From: Eubacterium oxidoreducens
GTDB lineage: Bacteria; Bacillota; Clostridia; Lachnospirales; Lachnospiraceae
DNA length: 64,000 nt
Direction of reading: 5' to 3'
Assembly (NCBI RefSeq): GCF_900104415.1
Contig: NZ_FMXR01000005.1
Span: 234,028-298,027, forward strand
The translations under genes were made by a program, and so were the position numbers. Positions 1-9,468 of this stretch are shown in pieces. Every line of letters begins with the position of its first letter. Positions within the stretch are counted from its first letter, which is position 1. The notes under the pieces were generated by a model, which ran no database searches, was not told where the DNA came from, and saw nothing but the letters and a program-made list of their open reading frames with translations.

Positions 1-1076
1 TAACGAAAGGGCTGGGCGCCGGAGCTAAGCCTGAAATTGGAGCTAAGGCGGCAGAAGAGAATGCAGAAGATATTCAGGCTGCAATCGAGGGAGCCGACAT
101 GGTATTCGTAACCTGTGGTATGGGTGGCGGAACCGGTACAGGAGCTGCTCCGGTTATTGCGAATATTGCGAAATCAATGGGTATTCTTACGGTAGGTGTT
201 GTAACAAAGCCGTTCTTGTTTGAGAATAAAGCAAGAATGAAGAATGCGGTTATGGGAATTGAGAATCTGCGTGATACGGTAGATACATTAATTGTGATTC
301 CAAATCAGAAATTATTAGAAATCGTAGATCGACGAACAACGATGCCGGAAGCATTAAAGAAAGCGGATGAAGTTCTTCAGCAGGCAGTACAGGGTATTAC
401 AGACCTAATTAACTTACCGGCTCTGATTAATCTCGACTTTGCAGATGTTCAGACGGTTATGAAAGACAAGGGAATGGCACATATCGGTATTGGTATGGCG
501 AAGGGAGATGAGAAAGCGATTGAAGCGGTTAAGCTTGCAGTTGAGTCTCCACTTCTTGAAACAACCATTACAGGTGCATCTCATGTAATTATTAATATTT
601 CCGGAGATATTTCTCTTATGGATGCCAATGATGCATCAAGTTATGTGCAAGAGCTTACAGGACCGGGAGCGAATATTATCTTCGGTGCGAAGTATGATGA
701 AACGATGGCAGATGCCGCAACCATTACGGTAATTGCAACAGGTCTTGGCGAGGAAGCTCCGATGCAGCCGGAAGTGCCGGTAGGAAGTATCAGTGCCAAC
801 CTTGGTAATGTCACCAGTCAGATGAGATACTCGAATACGCAGGCGCAGCAGATTCCGAACAATGTGCGTCAGTCACAGGCTATGACAGGTGGATTTTTAA
901 ATAGAACTGCACAGACAACGCAGCAACCACAGTCGAATGGTTTGCTTAGACAGCAGTCTACAATCCAGACACCGCCTACGACATTGAACTCTATGCCGGA
1001 AGTGAAAAAGCCAGAACCTACTGTTCCGCAAAAGGATCTTAAGATTCCGGACTTTTTAAAGAATGCAAGAAAGTAA
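1..1076 (+). CDS. ftsZ: Cell division protein FtsZ (5' truncated by window edge)
   Basis: FtsZ is the tubulin-like GTPase that polymerises into the Z ring at midcell. The frame is open from base 3, so the gene starts before the window and the N-terminal nucleotide-binding part is missing. Visible are the tubulin signature GGGTGTG just after the first in-window methionine, the T7-loop region (NLDFADV) and the C-terminal GTPase subdomain. A glutamine- and proline-rich linker of about 90 residues follows, and then a conserved C-terminal tail ending in [10 protein letters not shown], the peptide that binds FtsA or SepF in this family. The tail and downstream terminator show that the 3' end is complete. 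Confidence 0.97.
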   Translation, partial: TKGLGAGAKPEIGAKAAEENAEDIQAAIEGADMVFVTCGMGGGTGTGAAPVIANIAKSMGILTVGVVTKPFLFENKARMKNAVMGIENLRDTVDTLIVIPNQKLLEIVDRRTTMPEALKKADEVLQQAVQGITDLINLPALINLDFADVQTVMKDKGMAHIGIGMAKGDEKAIEAVKLAVESPLLETTITGASHVIINISGDISLMDANDASSYVQELTGPGANIIFGAKYDETMADAATITVIATGLGEEAPMQPEVPVGSISANLGNVTSQMRYSNTQAQQIPNNVRQSQAMTGGFLNRTAQTTQQPQSNGLLRQQSTIQTPPTTLNSMPEVKKPEPTVPQKDLKIPDFLKNARK

Positions 1077-1091
1077 GAAAATAATAAGAAC

Positions 1092-1129
1092 GCTGTGAAA
1101 AAGCATTACGCTTTTTCGCAGCTTTTTTT
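1092..1129 (+). terminator. Rho-independent terminator of ftsZ
   Basis: A 13-bp stem (gctgtgaaaaagc pairing with gctttttcgcagc, one G-U pair) with a 5-nt loop is followed by seven T. It lies 16 nt after the ftsZ stop. Confidence 0.9.
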
Positions 1130-1178
1130 GTTGTAGTGTAAGATGATTATGTAAAGTAAAGCTAAAAAACATTAAAAG

Positions 1179-1208
1179 TTGAAATATTCTATCAGACAGT
1201 GCTATAAT
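1179..1208 (+). promoter_or_regulatory. Sigma-A promoter of degV
   Basis: A -35 TTGAAA at 1179-1184 and a perfect -10 TATAAT at 1203-1208 are 18 bp apart. An upstream ATG at 1207 overlaps the -10, so it cannot be the translation start. Confidence 0.8.
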
Positions 1209-1251
1209 GACAAAAGTCTATGGAAGCAGAAAAAGACGAGGAGATGAACAG

Positions 1252-2124
1252 ATGGCAAAAGTTGCAATTGTAACAGATAGTAATAGTGGTATTACGCAGG
1301 ATCAGGCAAAAGAACTTGGAATTTCAGTTCTTCCGATGCCGTTTTTTATAAATGGAAAGTTGTTCTATGAAGATATAGATTTGACTCAGGAACAGTTTTA
1401 TGAAAAGTTAGAAGGTGGTGCAGAGATTTCAACTTCACAGCCGGCAATTGGAGATGTACAGGCTGTATGGGATGAACTTCTAAAAGAATATGATGAGATT
1501 GTACATATCCCGATGTCTTCGGGGCTTAGTAGTTCTTGTGAGACGGCACTTATGATTGCACAGGACTATGATGAGAAAGTGCAGGTTGTGAATAATCAGA
1601 GAATATCTGTAACCCAAAGAAGAAGTGCATTAGATGCGTTAGAACTTGCCAAAAGAGGAAAAAGCGCAAAAGAGATTAAGGACTATTTAGAGAAGACGAA
1701 GTTCGATTCTTCTATTTATATTATGATTGATACACTTGAGTATCTGAAGAAGGGAGGACGTCTTACTGCAGGTGCGGCAGCACTTGGAACGCTTCTTAAA
1801 ATCAAGCCGGTATTGCAGATTCAGGGGGAGAAGCTGGATAGTTATGCGAAGGCAAGAACAATAAAACAGGCAAAAAAGCAGATGCTTCAGGCTGTGATGA
1901 ATGATTTGAAGAACCGTTTTGGCAGTGAAGATGGATCGGGCTGTTGGCTGGACATGGCATATACAAAAGACATAGGTCCGGCTGAGGAATTTAAGGAAGA
2001 AGTGCTTGCCCAATTAAAAGATGAAGGGTTAGTAATCAATCCATTATCCTTAAGTATCTCGTGCCATATCGGACCGGGAGCGTTAGCGCTTACGGCAACT
2101 AAGAAATTACCGGACAATGTATAA
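1252..2124 (+). CDS. DegV family fatty-acid-binding protein
   Basis: This 290-residue protein belongs to the DegV/FakB family, whose members bind a fatty acid and present it to the FakA kinase for phosphorylation. Seen: the N-terminal IVTDSNSGI strand-loop, the STSQPAIGDV segment that contacts the lipid head group, the SSGLSSS loop, and a C-terminal domain ending in the SCHIGPGALAL motif. All are hallmarks of the two-domain EDD fold. The start at 1252 is set by a GAGGAG Shine-Dalgarno 8 nt upstream. No fakA gene is visible nearby, so the lipid partner is unknown. Confidence 0.92.
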   Translation: MAKVAIVTDSNSGITQDQAKELGISVLPMPFFINGKLFYEDIDLTQEQFYEKLEGGAEISTSQPAIGDVQAVWDELLKEYDEIVHIPMSSGLSSSCETALMIAQDYDEKVQVVNNQRISVTQRRSALDALELAKRGKSAKEIKDYLEKTKFDSSIYIMIDTLEYLKKGGRLTAGAAALGTLLKIKPVLQIQGEKLDSYAKARTIKQAKKQMLQAVMNDLKNRFGSEDGSGCWLDMAYTKDIGPAEEFKEEVLAQLKDEGLVINPLSLSISCHIGPGALALTATKKLPDNV

Positions 2125-2139
2125 TTCAATGAGGAACGA

Positions 2140-2168
2140 GACCGCTGTAAAAACACTTTACAGCGGTC
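2140..2168 (+). terminator. Hairpin after degV, probable weak terminator
   Basis: A perfect 12-bp inverted repeat (gaccgctgtaaa / tttacagcggtc) surrounds a 5-nt loop. The downstream tract is only moderately T-rich, so termination may be partial and allow read-through into the MATE gene 15 nt on. Confidence 0.6.
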
Positions 2169-2182
2169 GTGTTATGTAAACT

Positions 2183-3517
2183 ATGACGAGAGATTTAACG
2201 GTGGGATCACCACCTAAGATATTAATACAATTTGCACTGCCGCTTATGGGAAGTGTGGCATTTCAGCAATTTTATAGTATTATGGATGGCATAATCGCCG
2301 GAAGATGTATCAATGCGGATGCACTTGCGGCAGTAGGGGCATCTTATCCGATTACGATGATTTTTACGGCCATAGCAATTGGGTTAAATAGCGGAGGAAT
2401 GGTACTTTGCTCGCAAAAGTTTGGAGCAAGGAAGATGGACGAATTTAAGACGGCGGCGTACACCAGCATGATTACAGCCTTATTACTGGGCATGATGGCA
2501 ATGGTGGTTGGACTTATTATTTGCAATCCGATGATGACACTTTTAAACACTCCTGCCGATATATATGCGCAGTCAGCTGCTTATCTTAGGATTTACTGCG
2601 TCGGACTGTTGTTTGTATTTTTGTATAATATTTGCAACGGAATCTTTAGCTCTATGGGAGATTCGATGACGCCGTTTTTGCTGCTGGTCGTTTCCTCTGT
2701 GTCTAATATTGTTTTGGACATTTTATTTGTTGTGGGATTTCATATGGGCGTTGCAAGTGTGGCTTTGGCAACCTTGATTGCACAGGCAGTCGGAGGCGTC
2801 TTGGCAATTGCTATTTTGCTAAGAAGGCTTAGAAAAATGCAAAGTGAGTCAGCGCAGCTGTTTTCAGCAGAGATGTTTCGCAAAGTTGTGCTGGTATCGA
2901 TTCCGTCGATTTTGCAACAAAGCTTTGTTTCGGTATGTAATTTATTTATCCAAAGATATGTCAATGGATATGGAGCGGCAGTGATTGCCGGATACAGTGC
3001 GGCAATCAAGCTAAATACATTTGCCATTATGTTGTTTGGTTCGCTGTCAAATGCTTTAACGACATTTTCAGCGCAAAATTTTGGTGCACACAAGATGGAT
3101 AGAATACGCCGAGGATTAAAAGATGGAATCTTGTTAAGTCTTATAATTATTGTGCCGATTACCCTGTTGTATGTGTTGGCAGGCGATCGTTTGATGATGC
3201 TTTTTATGACATCGGCAAATGAAAAAGCCGTGCATACCGGGCAATTGTTTTTGCGGATTGCCCCTCCGTTTTATGTAGTGCTGGTGATTAAGGTGATGCA
3301 TGATGCCGTGCTTCGCGGAGCGGCGGCAATGAAAACATTTATGATATCGACATTTGCGGATTTGTTTTTAAGGATTATATTGGCCTATTGGTTTCAATTT
3401 TATTGGGGGTCAATGGGAATCTGGCTTGCCTGGCCGTTTACCTGGGGAATTGGTATGGTGATTGCGGTCGGCTTTTATAAACATGGTGGCTGGAAGAAAA
3501 AACATATGATATTGTAG
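2183..3517 (+). CDS. MATE family efflux transporter
   Basis: A 444-residue integral membrane protein of the multidrug and toxic compound extrusion family, which exports cationic drugs or metabolites in exchange for Na+ or H+. It has the family N-terminus (MTRDLTVGSP followed by FALPLMGS and a QQFYSIMDGIIAGR segment), about 12 hydrophobic helices in two pseudo-symmetric halves, and the second-half counterpart LQQSFVSVCNLFIQRYVN. Length and N-terminus match the family, so 2183 is a good start. However, no convincing Shine-Dalgarno precedes it, because the degV hairpin ends 14 nt upstream. It is followed after 15 nt by a thioesterase gene, probably cotranscribed. Substrate is unknown. Confidence 0.93.
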   Translation: MTRDLTVGSPPKILIQFALPLMGSVAFQQFYSIMDGIIAGRCINADALAAVGASYPITMIFTAIAIGLNSGGMVLCSQKFGARKMDEFKTAAYTSMITALLLGMMAMVVGLIICNPMMTLLNTPADIYAQSAAYLRIYCVGLLFVFLYNICNGIFSSMGDSMTPFLLLVVSSVSNIVLDILFVVGFHMGVASVALATLIAQAVGGVLAIAILLRRLRKMQSESAQLFSAEMFRKVVLVSIPSILQQSFVSVCNLFIQRYVNGYGAAVIAGYSAAIKLNTFAIMLFGSLSNALTTFSAQNFGAHKMDRIRRGLKDGILLSLIIIVPITLLYVLAGDRLMMLFMTSANEKAVHTGQLFLRIAPPFYVVLVIKVMHDAVLRGAAAMKTFMISTFADLFLRIILAYWFQFYWGSMGIWLAWPFTWGIGMVIAVGFYKHGGWKKKHMIL

Positions 3518-3532
3518 AAAAGAGGTAACAAA

Positions 3533-3973
3533 ATGAGTAACAACGCATGGGAAGAATTTACAAATCCAACACACGGATTCATCAAATATCTGGGTGTTCA
3601 TATTGATGAGGTAAGAGAGGGATATTGTAAGGGAACACTGAAATTGGAAGATAAGCATGGTAATCCAATCGGTTCTATTCATGGAGGTGTGCTGTTTAGC
3701 ATTGCGGACACGGTTGGCGGTGTATGCGCAACGGCCGGCGGAAGAATTGTCACGACGGTAGATGCAGATATTCATTATATGAGAGCGGCTTACATTGGGG
3801 ATACCTTAATTACTAAGGCGCATGAAGTAAAGTCGGGAAAACTTTTATCAATCGTCGAAGTGAAAAATTATAATCAAGATGGTAAATTGCTGACGAGTTC
3901 CACCTTTACTTATCATTATTTAAGTAACCAGATGGATGTAGATGTAGAACTTGAAAAGTTAAAACAGTTGTAG
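3533..3973 (+). CDS. PaaI-type hotdog-fold thioesterase
   Basis: A 146-residue hotdog-fold protein of the PaaI/YdiI acyl-CoA thioesterase group, expected to hydrolyse a CoA thioester in the cytoplasm. The diagnostic element is the SIHGGVLFSIADTVGG stretch (about residues 50-65). It contains the HGG motif and the acidic residue on the hotdog helix. A second conserved strand, VTTVDADIHYMRAA, follows. An AGAGGT Shine-Dalgarno lies 7 nt before the ATG. It sits 15 nt after the MATE gene and is probably in the same transcript. The acyl substrate cannot be told from the sequence. Confidence 0.88.
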   Translation: MSNNAWEEFTNPTHGFIKYLGVHIDEVREGYCKGTLKLEDKHGNPIGSIHGGVLFSIADTVGGVCATAGGRIVTTVDADIHYMRAAYIGDTLITKAHEVKSGKLLSIVEVKNYNQDGKLLTSSTFTYHYLSNQMDVDVELEKLKQL

Positions 3974-3999
3974 ACATTAGTTTTTGATAGGTGTATAAT
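3971..3999 (+). promoter_or_regulatory. Sigma-A promoter of purA
   Basis: TAGACA at 3971-3976 and TATAAT at 3994-3999 are separated by 17 bp. A GTG-initiated extension of the purA frame (from 3991) overlaps the -10 and is therefore not the start. Confidence 0.8.
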
Positions 4000-4050
4000 C
4001 TTAAACGGCTTATTGTTAAAAGCGATAGTGAAAAGCAGGAGGTAACGAAA

Positions 4051-5331
4051 ATGGTAAAAGCAGTCGTTGGTGCAAATTGGGGCGACGAAGGTAAAGGGAA
4101 GATTACAGATATGCTTTCGAAAGAAGCAGATATTATCTGTCGTTTTCAAGGCGGTGCAAATGCCGGTCATACAATTGTCAATGATTATGGCAAGTTTGCG
4201 CTTCATACTCTTCCATCCGGTGTGTTTTACGATCATACAACCAGCATTATCGGAAATGGTGTAGCCTTGAATATTCCGGTTCTCTTTAAAGAGATTAAGT
4301 CAATTACAGATCAAAATGTGCCGATGCCTAAAATCAAGGTATCAGATCGCGCACAGATTGTGATGTCTTATCATATTCTCTTTGATCAGTATGAAGAAGA
4401 ACGTCTCGGTGGAAAGTCCTTTGGATCAACGAAGTCAGGAATTGCACCATTTTATTCAGATAAATATGCAAAGATTGGTTTCCAGGTAAGTGAGTTGTTC
4501 GATGAGGAACTGTTACAGGAAAAAGTGGTTCGCATCTGCGAGACAAAGAATGTGCTGTTAGAGCATTTGTATCACAAGCCACTCATTAAACCGGAAGAAT
4601 TATTAAAGGAACTGCATGAATATCGCGATATGGTTGCTCCATATGTATGCGATGTATCTGCATTCTTATATGAAGCGATTAAGGAAGGCAAGAACATCTT
4701 GTTAGAAGGTCAGCTTGGCTCCTTAAAAGATCCGGATCATGGAATCTATCCTATGGTAACCTCGTCTTCCACATTGGCAGCTTATGGTGCAATTGGAGCA
4801 GGTCTTCCACCATATGAAATCAAGCAGATTATCACGGTATGTAAAGCTTATTCATCCGCAGTCGGAGCAGGCGCATTTGTCAGTGAGATTTTCGGAGAAG
4901 AAGCAGATGAACTTAGAAGACGCGGCGGAGACGGCGGAGAGTATGGCGCAACAACAGGTCGACCAAGACGTATGGGCTGGTTTGACTGTGTTGCATCTAA
5001 GTATGGATGTCGTATTCAGGGAACAACAGATGTAGCCTTTACGGTGCTTGATGTATTAGGCTATCTAGATGAGATTCCGGTATGCGTTGGCTATGAAATC
5101 GATGGAGAAGTTACAACAGATTTCCCGACGACCGCCAAGCTGGAAAAAGCAAAGCCGGTTCTTAAGACACTTCCGGGCTGGAAGAGCGATATTCGCGGTA
5201 TTAAAAACTACGAAGAGTTACCGGAGAATTGTAGAAAATACATTGAATTTATCGAGCAGCAGATTGGATTCCCAATCACAATGGTTTCGAATGGTCCGGG
5301 ACGAAATGATATTATTTATCGCAATAAATAA
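4051..5331 (+). CDS. purA: Adenylosuccinate synthetase
   Basis: PurA joins IMP and aspartate using GTP to make adenylosuccinate, the first committed step to AMP. The 426-residue protein starts VKAVVGANWGDEGKGK, with the GDEGKGK P-loop-like motif of the enzyme. It also has the QGGANAGHT segment carrying the catalytic His and the TTGRPRRMGW loop that binds aspartate and IMP. The start at 4051 is fixed by a strong AGGAGGT 7 nt upstream. It has its own promoter and its own terminator, so it is transcribed alone. Confidence 0.97.
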   Translation: MVKAVVGANWGDEGKGKITDMLSKEADIICRFQGGANAGHTIVNDYGKFALHTLPSGVFYDHTTSIIGNGVALNIPVLFKEIKSITDQNVPMPKIKVSDRAQIVMSYHILFDQYEEERLGGKSFGSTKSGIAPFYSDKYAKIGFQVSELFDEELLQEKVVRICETKNVLLEHLYHKPLIKPEELLKELHEYRDMVAPYVCDVSAFLYEAIKEGKNILLEGQLGSLKDPDHGIYPMVTSSSTLAAYGAIGAGLPPYEIKQIITVCKAYSSAVGAGAFVSEIFGEEADELRRRGGDGGEYGATTGRPRRMGWFDCVASKYGCRIQGTTDVAFTVLDVLGYLDEIPVCVGYEIDGEVTTDFPTTAKLEKAKPVLKTLPGWKSDIRGIKNYEELPENCRKYIEFIEQQIGFPITMVSNGPGRNDIIYRNK

Positions 5332-5343
5332 AGATAATTTATG

Positions 5344-5372
5344 CAGAGGTCAATTTGACCTCTGTTTTTTTT
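5344..5372 (+). terminator. Terminator of purA
   Basis: A perfect inverted repeat, cagaggtcaa / ttgacctctg, with almost no loop is followed by eight T, 12 nt after the purA stop. Confidence 0.93.
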
Positions 5373-5496
5373 CACATAAAAAACACAATAAGGACAGTCT
5401 ATTTTCACATAGTAAAATTAGAATATTTACTAATGTGGGTACTGTGCATTTCTTATGCAGACTCAAGGTATAAATATATAGTAGGAGGAAATTGTT

Positions 5497-6567
5497 GTGA
5501 TTGAAATCAATCATTTGGTTAAAAAGTATGGTGATCATACAGCAGTAGACGATCTGACCATGAAGATTGAACCAGGTAGAATCTACGGATTTTTAGGTCC
5601 CAATGGCGCAGGAAAATCTACAACCATGAATATTTTAACGGGATATCTGGGGGCAACATCCGGAGAAGTAAAAGTGAATGGATTTGATATCTTAAAGCAG
5701 CCGGAACAGGCAAAAGCATCGGTAGGATATCTGCCGGAGATTCCACCATTATATGGGGAAATGACAGTGGAAGAGTTCTTAAAGTTTGTGGCAGAACTTA
5801 AGAAGATTGAAAAGGAAAAACGCCAGGGAATGGTAGAAGAAGTAATGGAAAGAATCGGTCTTGACGACATGAGAAATCGTCTGATTCGAAACCTTTCTAA
5901 AGGATATAAGCAAAGAGTTGGCCTTGCACAGGCAATCATAGGATATCCGGAAATTATTATTTTGGATGAACCGACGGTTGGTCTTGATCCGCAGCAGATT
6001 ATTGAAATTCGTAATCTGATTCGTGAACTTGGAAAAGAGCATACGGTAATCTTAAGTTCTCATATCTTAACGGAAGTAAAGGAAGTCTGTGATTATATTT
6101 TCATTATTTCGAATGGTCGTCTGGTGGCAAATGATGATAAGGAAACGTTATTGTCCCAGATGGACGGAGAACAGCATGTGCATATGTTTGTTGAAGCTTC
6201 TGAAGAAGAAGTGAAAAAGACACTTGCACAGGTGGATCAGATTGATGAAGTGAAGGTATTAGAAAAGGAAGGTGGCTGTGAAGTCGTTGTAGTGATGAGC
6301 GCCAAGATCGATCTTAGAAGAGACTTATTCTTTGCATTTTCGGACAATCAGCTTCCGATTTTGGAAATGTATGTTCAAAAGAAGTCACTCGAGGAGGTAT
6401 TCTTAGAGCTGACCGGAGAGCAAAGCACTAACGAAATGGATTTTCCGACCGTATCTTCCCTTGATGATTCCGCAAAGACGCAGGGGGACAATAAGGAGCA
6501 AGAAGTTCCGGCTATGACAGTAACAAAAGTGCTTGAGCAAGAACAGCAGGAAGGAGATGAACAGTAG
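5497..6567 (+). CDS. ABC transporter ATP-binding protein (Gld-type system)
   Basis: ATPase subunit of an ABC-2/Gld-type system. It has a Walker A motif (GPNGAGKST, about residues 33-41), a Q-loop, the signature NLSKGYKQRVGLAQAI (about 130-145), Walker B with catalytic Glu (IIILDEP) and the switch His in LSSHILTEV. After the typical LEEVFLELTG ending it carries an extra, low-complexity acidic and glutamine-rich tail of about 45 residues. GTG start after AGGAGG. The stop overlaps the start of the permease gene by one base, so the subunits are translationally coupled. By homology with GldA it would energise the membrane protein encoded next; the cargo is unknown. Confidence 0.93.
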   Translation: MIEINHLVKKYGDHTAVDDLTMKIEPGRIYGFLGPNGAGKSTTMNILTGYLGATSGEVKVNGFDILKQPEQAKASVGYLPEIPPLYGEMTVEEFLKFVAELKKIEKEKRQGMVEEVMERIGLDDMRNRLIRNLSKGYKQRVGLAQAIIGYPEIIILDEPTVGLDPQQIIEIRNLIRELGKEHTVILSSHILTEVKEVCDYIFIISNGRLVANDDKETLLSQMDGEQHVHMFVEASEEEVKKTLAQVDQIDEVKVLEKEGGCEVVVVMSAKIDLRRDLFFAFSDNQLPILEMYVQKKSLEEVFLELTGEQSTNEMDFPTVSSLDDSAKTQGDNKEQEVPAMTVTKVLEQEQQEGDEQ

Positions 6568-8690
6568 TGAGCGCAATTTTTAAACGAGAATTTAAATCCT
6601 ATTTTCAAAATGTAATTGGATGGGTATTTATTGCGGCAACGATGTTTTTCTTCGGGCTGTATTCTTATGCATATAATATGGTCAATACCTATGCAAAGAT
6701 TGATAGTGTATTGCAATCCATTACATTTTTGTTTTTGATAACGGTACCAATTCTAACGATGCGTGCCATGGCAGAAGAAAGAAAAAACAAAACCGACCAG
6801 TTGATTATTACGGCGCCGGTTTCGGTTGGTAAGATTGTAATTGGTAAATACCTTGCGATGGCAGCAGTTTATACGATTACCGTGGGAATTATATGTATAT
6901 TCCCGGTGATTTTGTCACGCTTTGGCTCAATCGCCTACGCAGAGACCTATGTGGGAATTGTCGGACTTTGGTTATATGGACTTTTATGTCTGGCAATCGG
7001 CCTGTTCATTTCTTCCTTGACAGAAAGTATTGTGTTAGCAGCCATCATATCCTTTGCGGCATTATTTGTAGCCTATATGATGGGATCTATTTCCAGCATG
7101 ATTTCCGCAAGCGGAATTCTGGAAAAGATTATGAGTGCGCTTGATATTACAGCTGGAATTGAAGATTTTACAGGAGGTACCTTTAGTGTATCAGGGCTTG
7201 TTTATTACGTTTCGGCCGTAATCTTGTTTTTGTTTTTGACTTGCCAGTCTATCCAGAAGAGAAGATGGAGCGGTGCAAGCACAAGAAAATTACAGCTAAG
7301 TATGTTTTCCGGCAGTCTGATTGCAGTTGGTGTGGTAGTTTGTATTTTGGTAAATGTAGTAGTGGCACAGCTTCCGGAAGCTGCGAAAAGTATAGATATC
7401 ACATCCAATAAGGTATATACATTAACGGATGATACACTTGAGTATCTAGATACATTAGAAGAGGATATCACCATTTACGTATGGATAAAGGAATCTTCTT
7501 GTGATGAAACTCTTGCCAAGACATTGAGTCGCTATGAGGATGCATCAAAACACATTACGGTTGAATATGTAGACCCGAATGTATCGCCGACATTCTATGA
7601 GAATTATACAGATGAGGCACCGACAGAAAATTCGTTGTTCGTTGTAAATGGAGATACTTCTAAGGTTGTTTCTTATGATGATATTTATGAGACGGAAGTT
7701 GATTACACAACCTACCAGTATGAGACAACCGGTTATGACGGAGAAGGTCTGATTACAAGTGCAATTAATTATGTAACAAGCACGGAGCAGCCAATCATCT
7801 ATACGCTGGATGGACATGGTGAGACATCATTAGATGACAGCTTTACACAAGCAATCGAGAAGATGAATATTGCAATCGAGACAATCAGCCTGTTGCAGGA
7901 AGATGCAGTTCCGGATGACTGTGAGCTGCTCGTTATCAATGGACCGACATCGGATCTGAATGAAGATGATGCACAAAAGGTAATTGATTATATAGACAAT
8001 GGTGGTAAGGTCTTAATTACACTTAGTTATACAACAGAGGATATGCCGAATTTTGAAGGTATATTAGAGTCTATGGGCATGGGAACCGTGGAAGGCGTTG
8101 TAGCGGATAGTAATTCAAGTTATTATTATCAATATCCGTACTATCTGATTCCGGAAATCTTATCTACAGACCTGACATCAGATGCAGCAGATGGATATAT
8201 CTTTATGCCAACAGCGATTGGTCTTGATTATTCGACGGATGATTTATCTGATAATGAGACCATCACACCGCTTTTGACAACCTCAGACGATGCCATTTCG
8301 AAGGTAGATGTTGCAAACGCAACGCCCTATGAAAAAGAAGATGGTGATATTGAAGGACCATTTAATCTGGGATTGTGGTATCAAAATACCGGAGATGATG
8401 GAGAAGGTACCGGTGAGGCGGTTGTAATTTCCTCCACGATTACATTCTCTACCGATGCAGATGAGATTGTATCCGGAAACAACCTGACGCTGTTTAGCAG
8501 CATTGTCGAGGAAATGGTAGACACAGAAGGAACCAACACCGTATCCATTGCGGTTAAGGATATGTCTACAAGCTATCTTACGGTAACACAGGCAGTTGCA
8601 AGAGCTTATGGAGCAATCGCAATTTATCTGCTTCCAATCGCTCTTTGCGTAGCTGGTATCATAATCTGGATTAAGAGGAGAAGAAACTAA
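6567..8690 (+). CDS. GldF-GldG fusion: ABC-2 permease joined to extracytoplasmic Gld domain
   Basis: A 707-residue protein with two parts. Residues 1 to about 225 form an ABC-2 type permease with six hydrophobic helices and the conserved RAMAEERKNKTDQLIITAP loop of GldF-like subunits. After another transmembrane segment (about 245-270), residues 270-675 form a large acidic extracytoplasmic domain. It begins with the GldG-like phrase SNKVYTLTDDTLEYL and contains the YTLDGHGE segment and the LLVINGP/DYIDNGGKVLI strands of the ABC-aux (GldG) family. A final helix (about 680-700) and a basic tail anchor it. In many bacteria these are two genes. The first and last codons overlap the neighbouring genes by one base each. 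Function by homology: a mechano- or cell-envelope-linked transporter, substrate unknown. Confidence 0.9.
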   Translation: MSAIFKREFKSYFQNVIGWVFIAATMFFFGLYSYAYNMVNTYAKIDSVLQSITFLFLITVPILTMRAMAEERKNKTDQLIITAPVSVGKIVIGKYLAMAAVYTITVGIICIFPVILSRFGSIAYAETYVGIVGLWLYGLLCLAIGLFISSLTESIVLAAIISFAALFVAYMMGSISSMISASGILEKIMSALDITAGIEDFTGGTFSVSGLVYYVSAVILFLFLTCQSIQKRRWSGASTRKLQLSMFSGSLIAVGVVVCILVNVVVAQLPEAAKSIDITSNKVYTLTDDTLEYLDTLEEDITIYVWIKESSCDETLAKTLSRYEDASKHITVEYVDPNVSPTFYENYTDEAPTENSLFVVNGDTSKVVSYDDIYETEVDYTTYQYETTGYDGEGLITSAINYVTSTEQPIIYTLDGHGETSLDDSFTQAIEKMNIAIETISLLQEDAVPDDCELLVINGPTSDLNEDDAQKVIDYIDNGGKVLITLSYTTEDMPNFEGILESMGMGTVEGVVADSNSSYYYQYPYYLIPEILSTDLTSDAADGYIFMPTAIGLDYSTDDLSDNETITPLLTTSDDAISKVDVANATPYEKEDGDIEGPFNLGLWYQNTGDDGEGTGEAVVISSTITFSTDADEIVSGNNLTLFSSIVEEMVDTEGTNTVSIAVKDMSTSYLTVTQAVARAYGAIAIYLLPIALCVAGIIIWIKRRRN

Positions 8691-9247
8691 TGGAAAGACA
8701 AAAGAAAAGTATGTTCATCCTTCTTATTGTGATAGCAGCATGTATTGCCATGTATTTTATACTGACCAGAGTAAATGCGGCTTTAGAAGAAGCAGATGAA
8801 GAAGATACACAATATGCGCTGTCGATTGACAGCGCAGACGTGACAGGATTTTCTTATATCTATGGTGATGAGACCTATACCTTTACACTTGCGGATGAGG
8901 AATGGACCTGCGATCAGATGGAAGGTGAGGATCTAGATGAGGATTCTGTCATGGCAGTTGCACAGGAACTTTGTGCAATTGAAACAGAGCAAGTGATTGA
9001 AGCACCGGATGACCTTGAACAATATGGTCTTGAAAATCCGTCCAATACCTTTACCGTAACTTATGGTGACGAAACGGTTACCATCCTGATTGGCGACTAT
9101 AATGATACAACCGGTTATTATTATATCAAGAATGCAGATGCGGATGATGTATATGTTGTGGATTCTTCTGTGATTACTTCGATTGAAACTGACCCATCCG
9201 GCTTGGTGGCAGAGGAGGAAGAAGAGTCAGGCAGTACAAGCGAATAA
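8690..9247 (+). CDS. DUF4340 domain protein, membrane anchored
   Basis: A 185-residue protein with an N-terminal signal anchor (about residues 7-26) and an acidic extracytoplasmic domain. DUF4340 traits are the EEWTCDQ strand, the LEQYGLENPSNTFTVTYGDETVTILIGD core and a YYIKNADADDVYVVDSS strand. DUF4340 proteins regularly accompany GldG-type ABC systems and are usually longer, with two or more such units. Here there is only one, followed by a Glu/Ser-rich tail. The ATG overlaps the stop of the fusion permease, so it belongs to the same operon. Role unknown; probably an accessory to the transporter on the outer membrane face. Confidence 0.85.
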   Translation: MERQKKSMFILLIVIAACIAMYFILTRVNAALEEADEEDTQYALSIDSADVTGFSYIYGDETYTFTLADEEWTCDQMEGEDLDEDSVMAVAQELCAIETEQVIEAPDDLEQYGLENPSNTFTVTYGDETVTILIGDYNDTTGYYYIKNADADDVYVVDSSVITSIETDPSGLVAEEEEESGSTSE

Positions 9248-9310
9248 GGTGCTAAAGTGATAAGACGCATACGAGTTTTGAAAAATGAAATATAAATCGA
9301 GATGATAAAC

Positions 9311-9365
9311 GAAGGCTATCGCCATAGATGGGTTATGACCTGTCTAAGGCGAGGGCCTTTTTTTG
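9311..9365 (+). terminator. Imperfect hairpin terminator after the Gld operon
   Basis: Two stacked imperfect stems are seen: aaggctatcgcc with ggcgagggcctt outside, tagatggg with cctgtcta inside. They end in seven T around 9358-9364. Confidence 0.65.
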
Positions 9366-9407
9366 TTGTGTTTGTGGGAAATATTTATACAAAAAAGGGC
9401 AAAATCC

Positions 9408-9436
9408 TTGTTTTTAGTATAGTTAAAGTTTATATT
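9408..9436 (+). promoter_or_regulatory. Probable promoter of the regulatory operon
   Basis: TTGTTT at 9408-9413 and TATATT at 9431-9436 are 17 bp apart, 33 nt before the first start codon. It is a moderate match to consensus. Confidence 0.5.
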
Positions 9437-9468
9437 ATATATAGGACTTTAGTAGGAGGATGAGAGAT

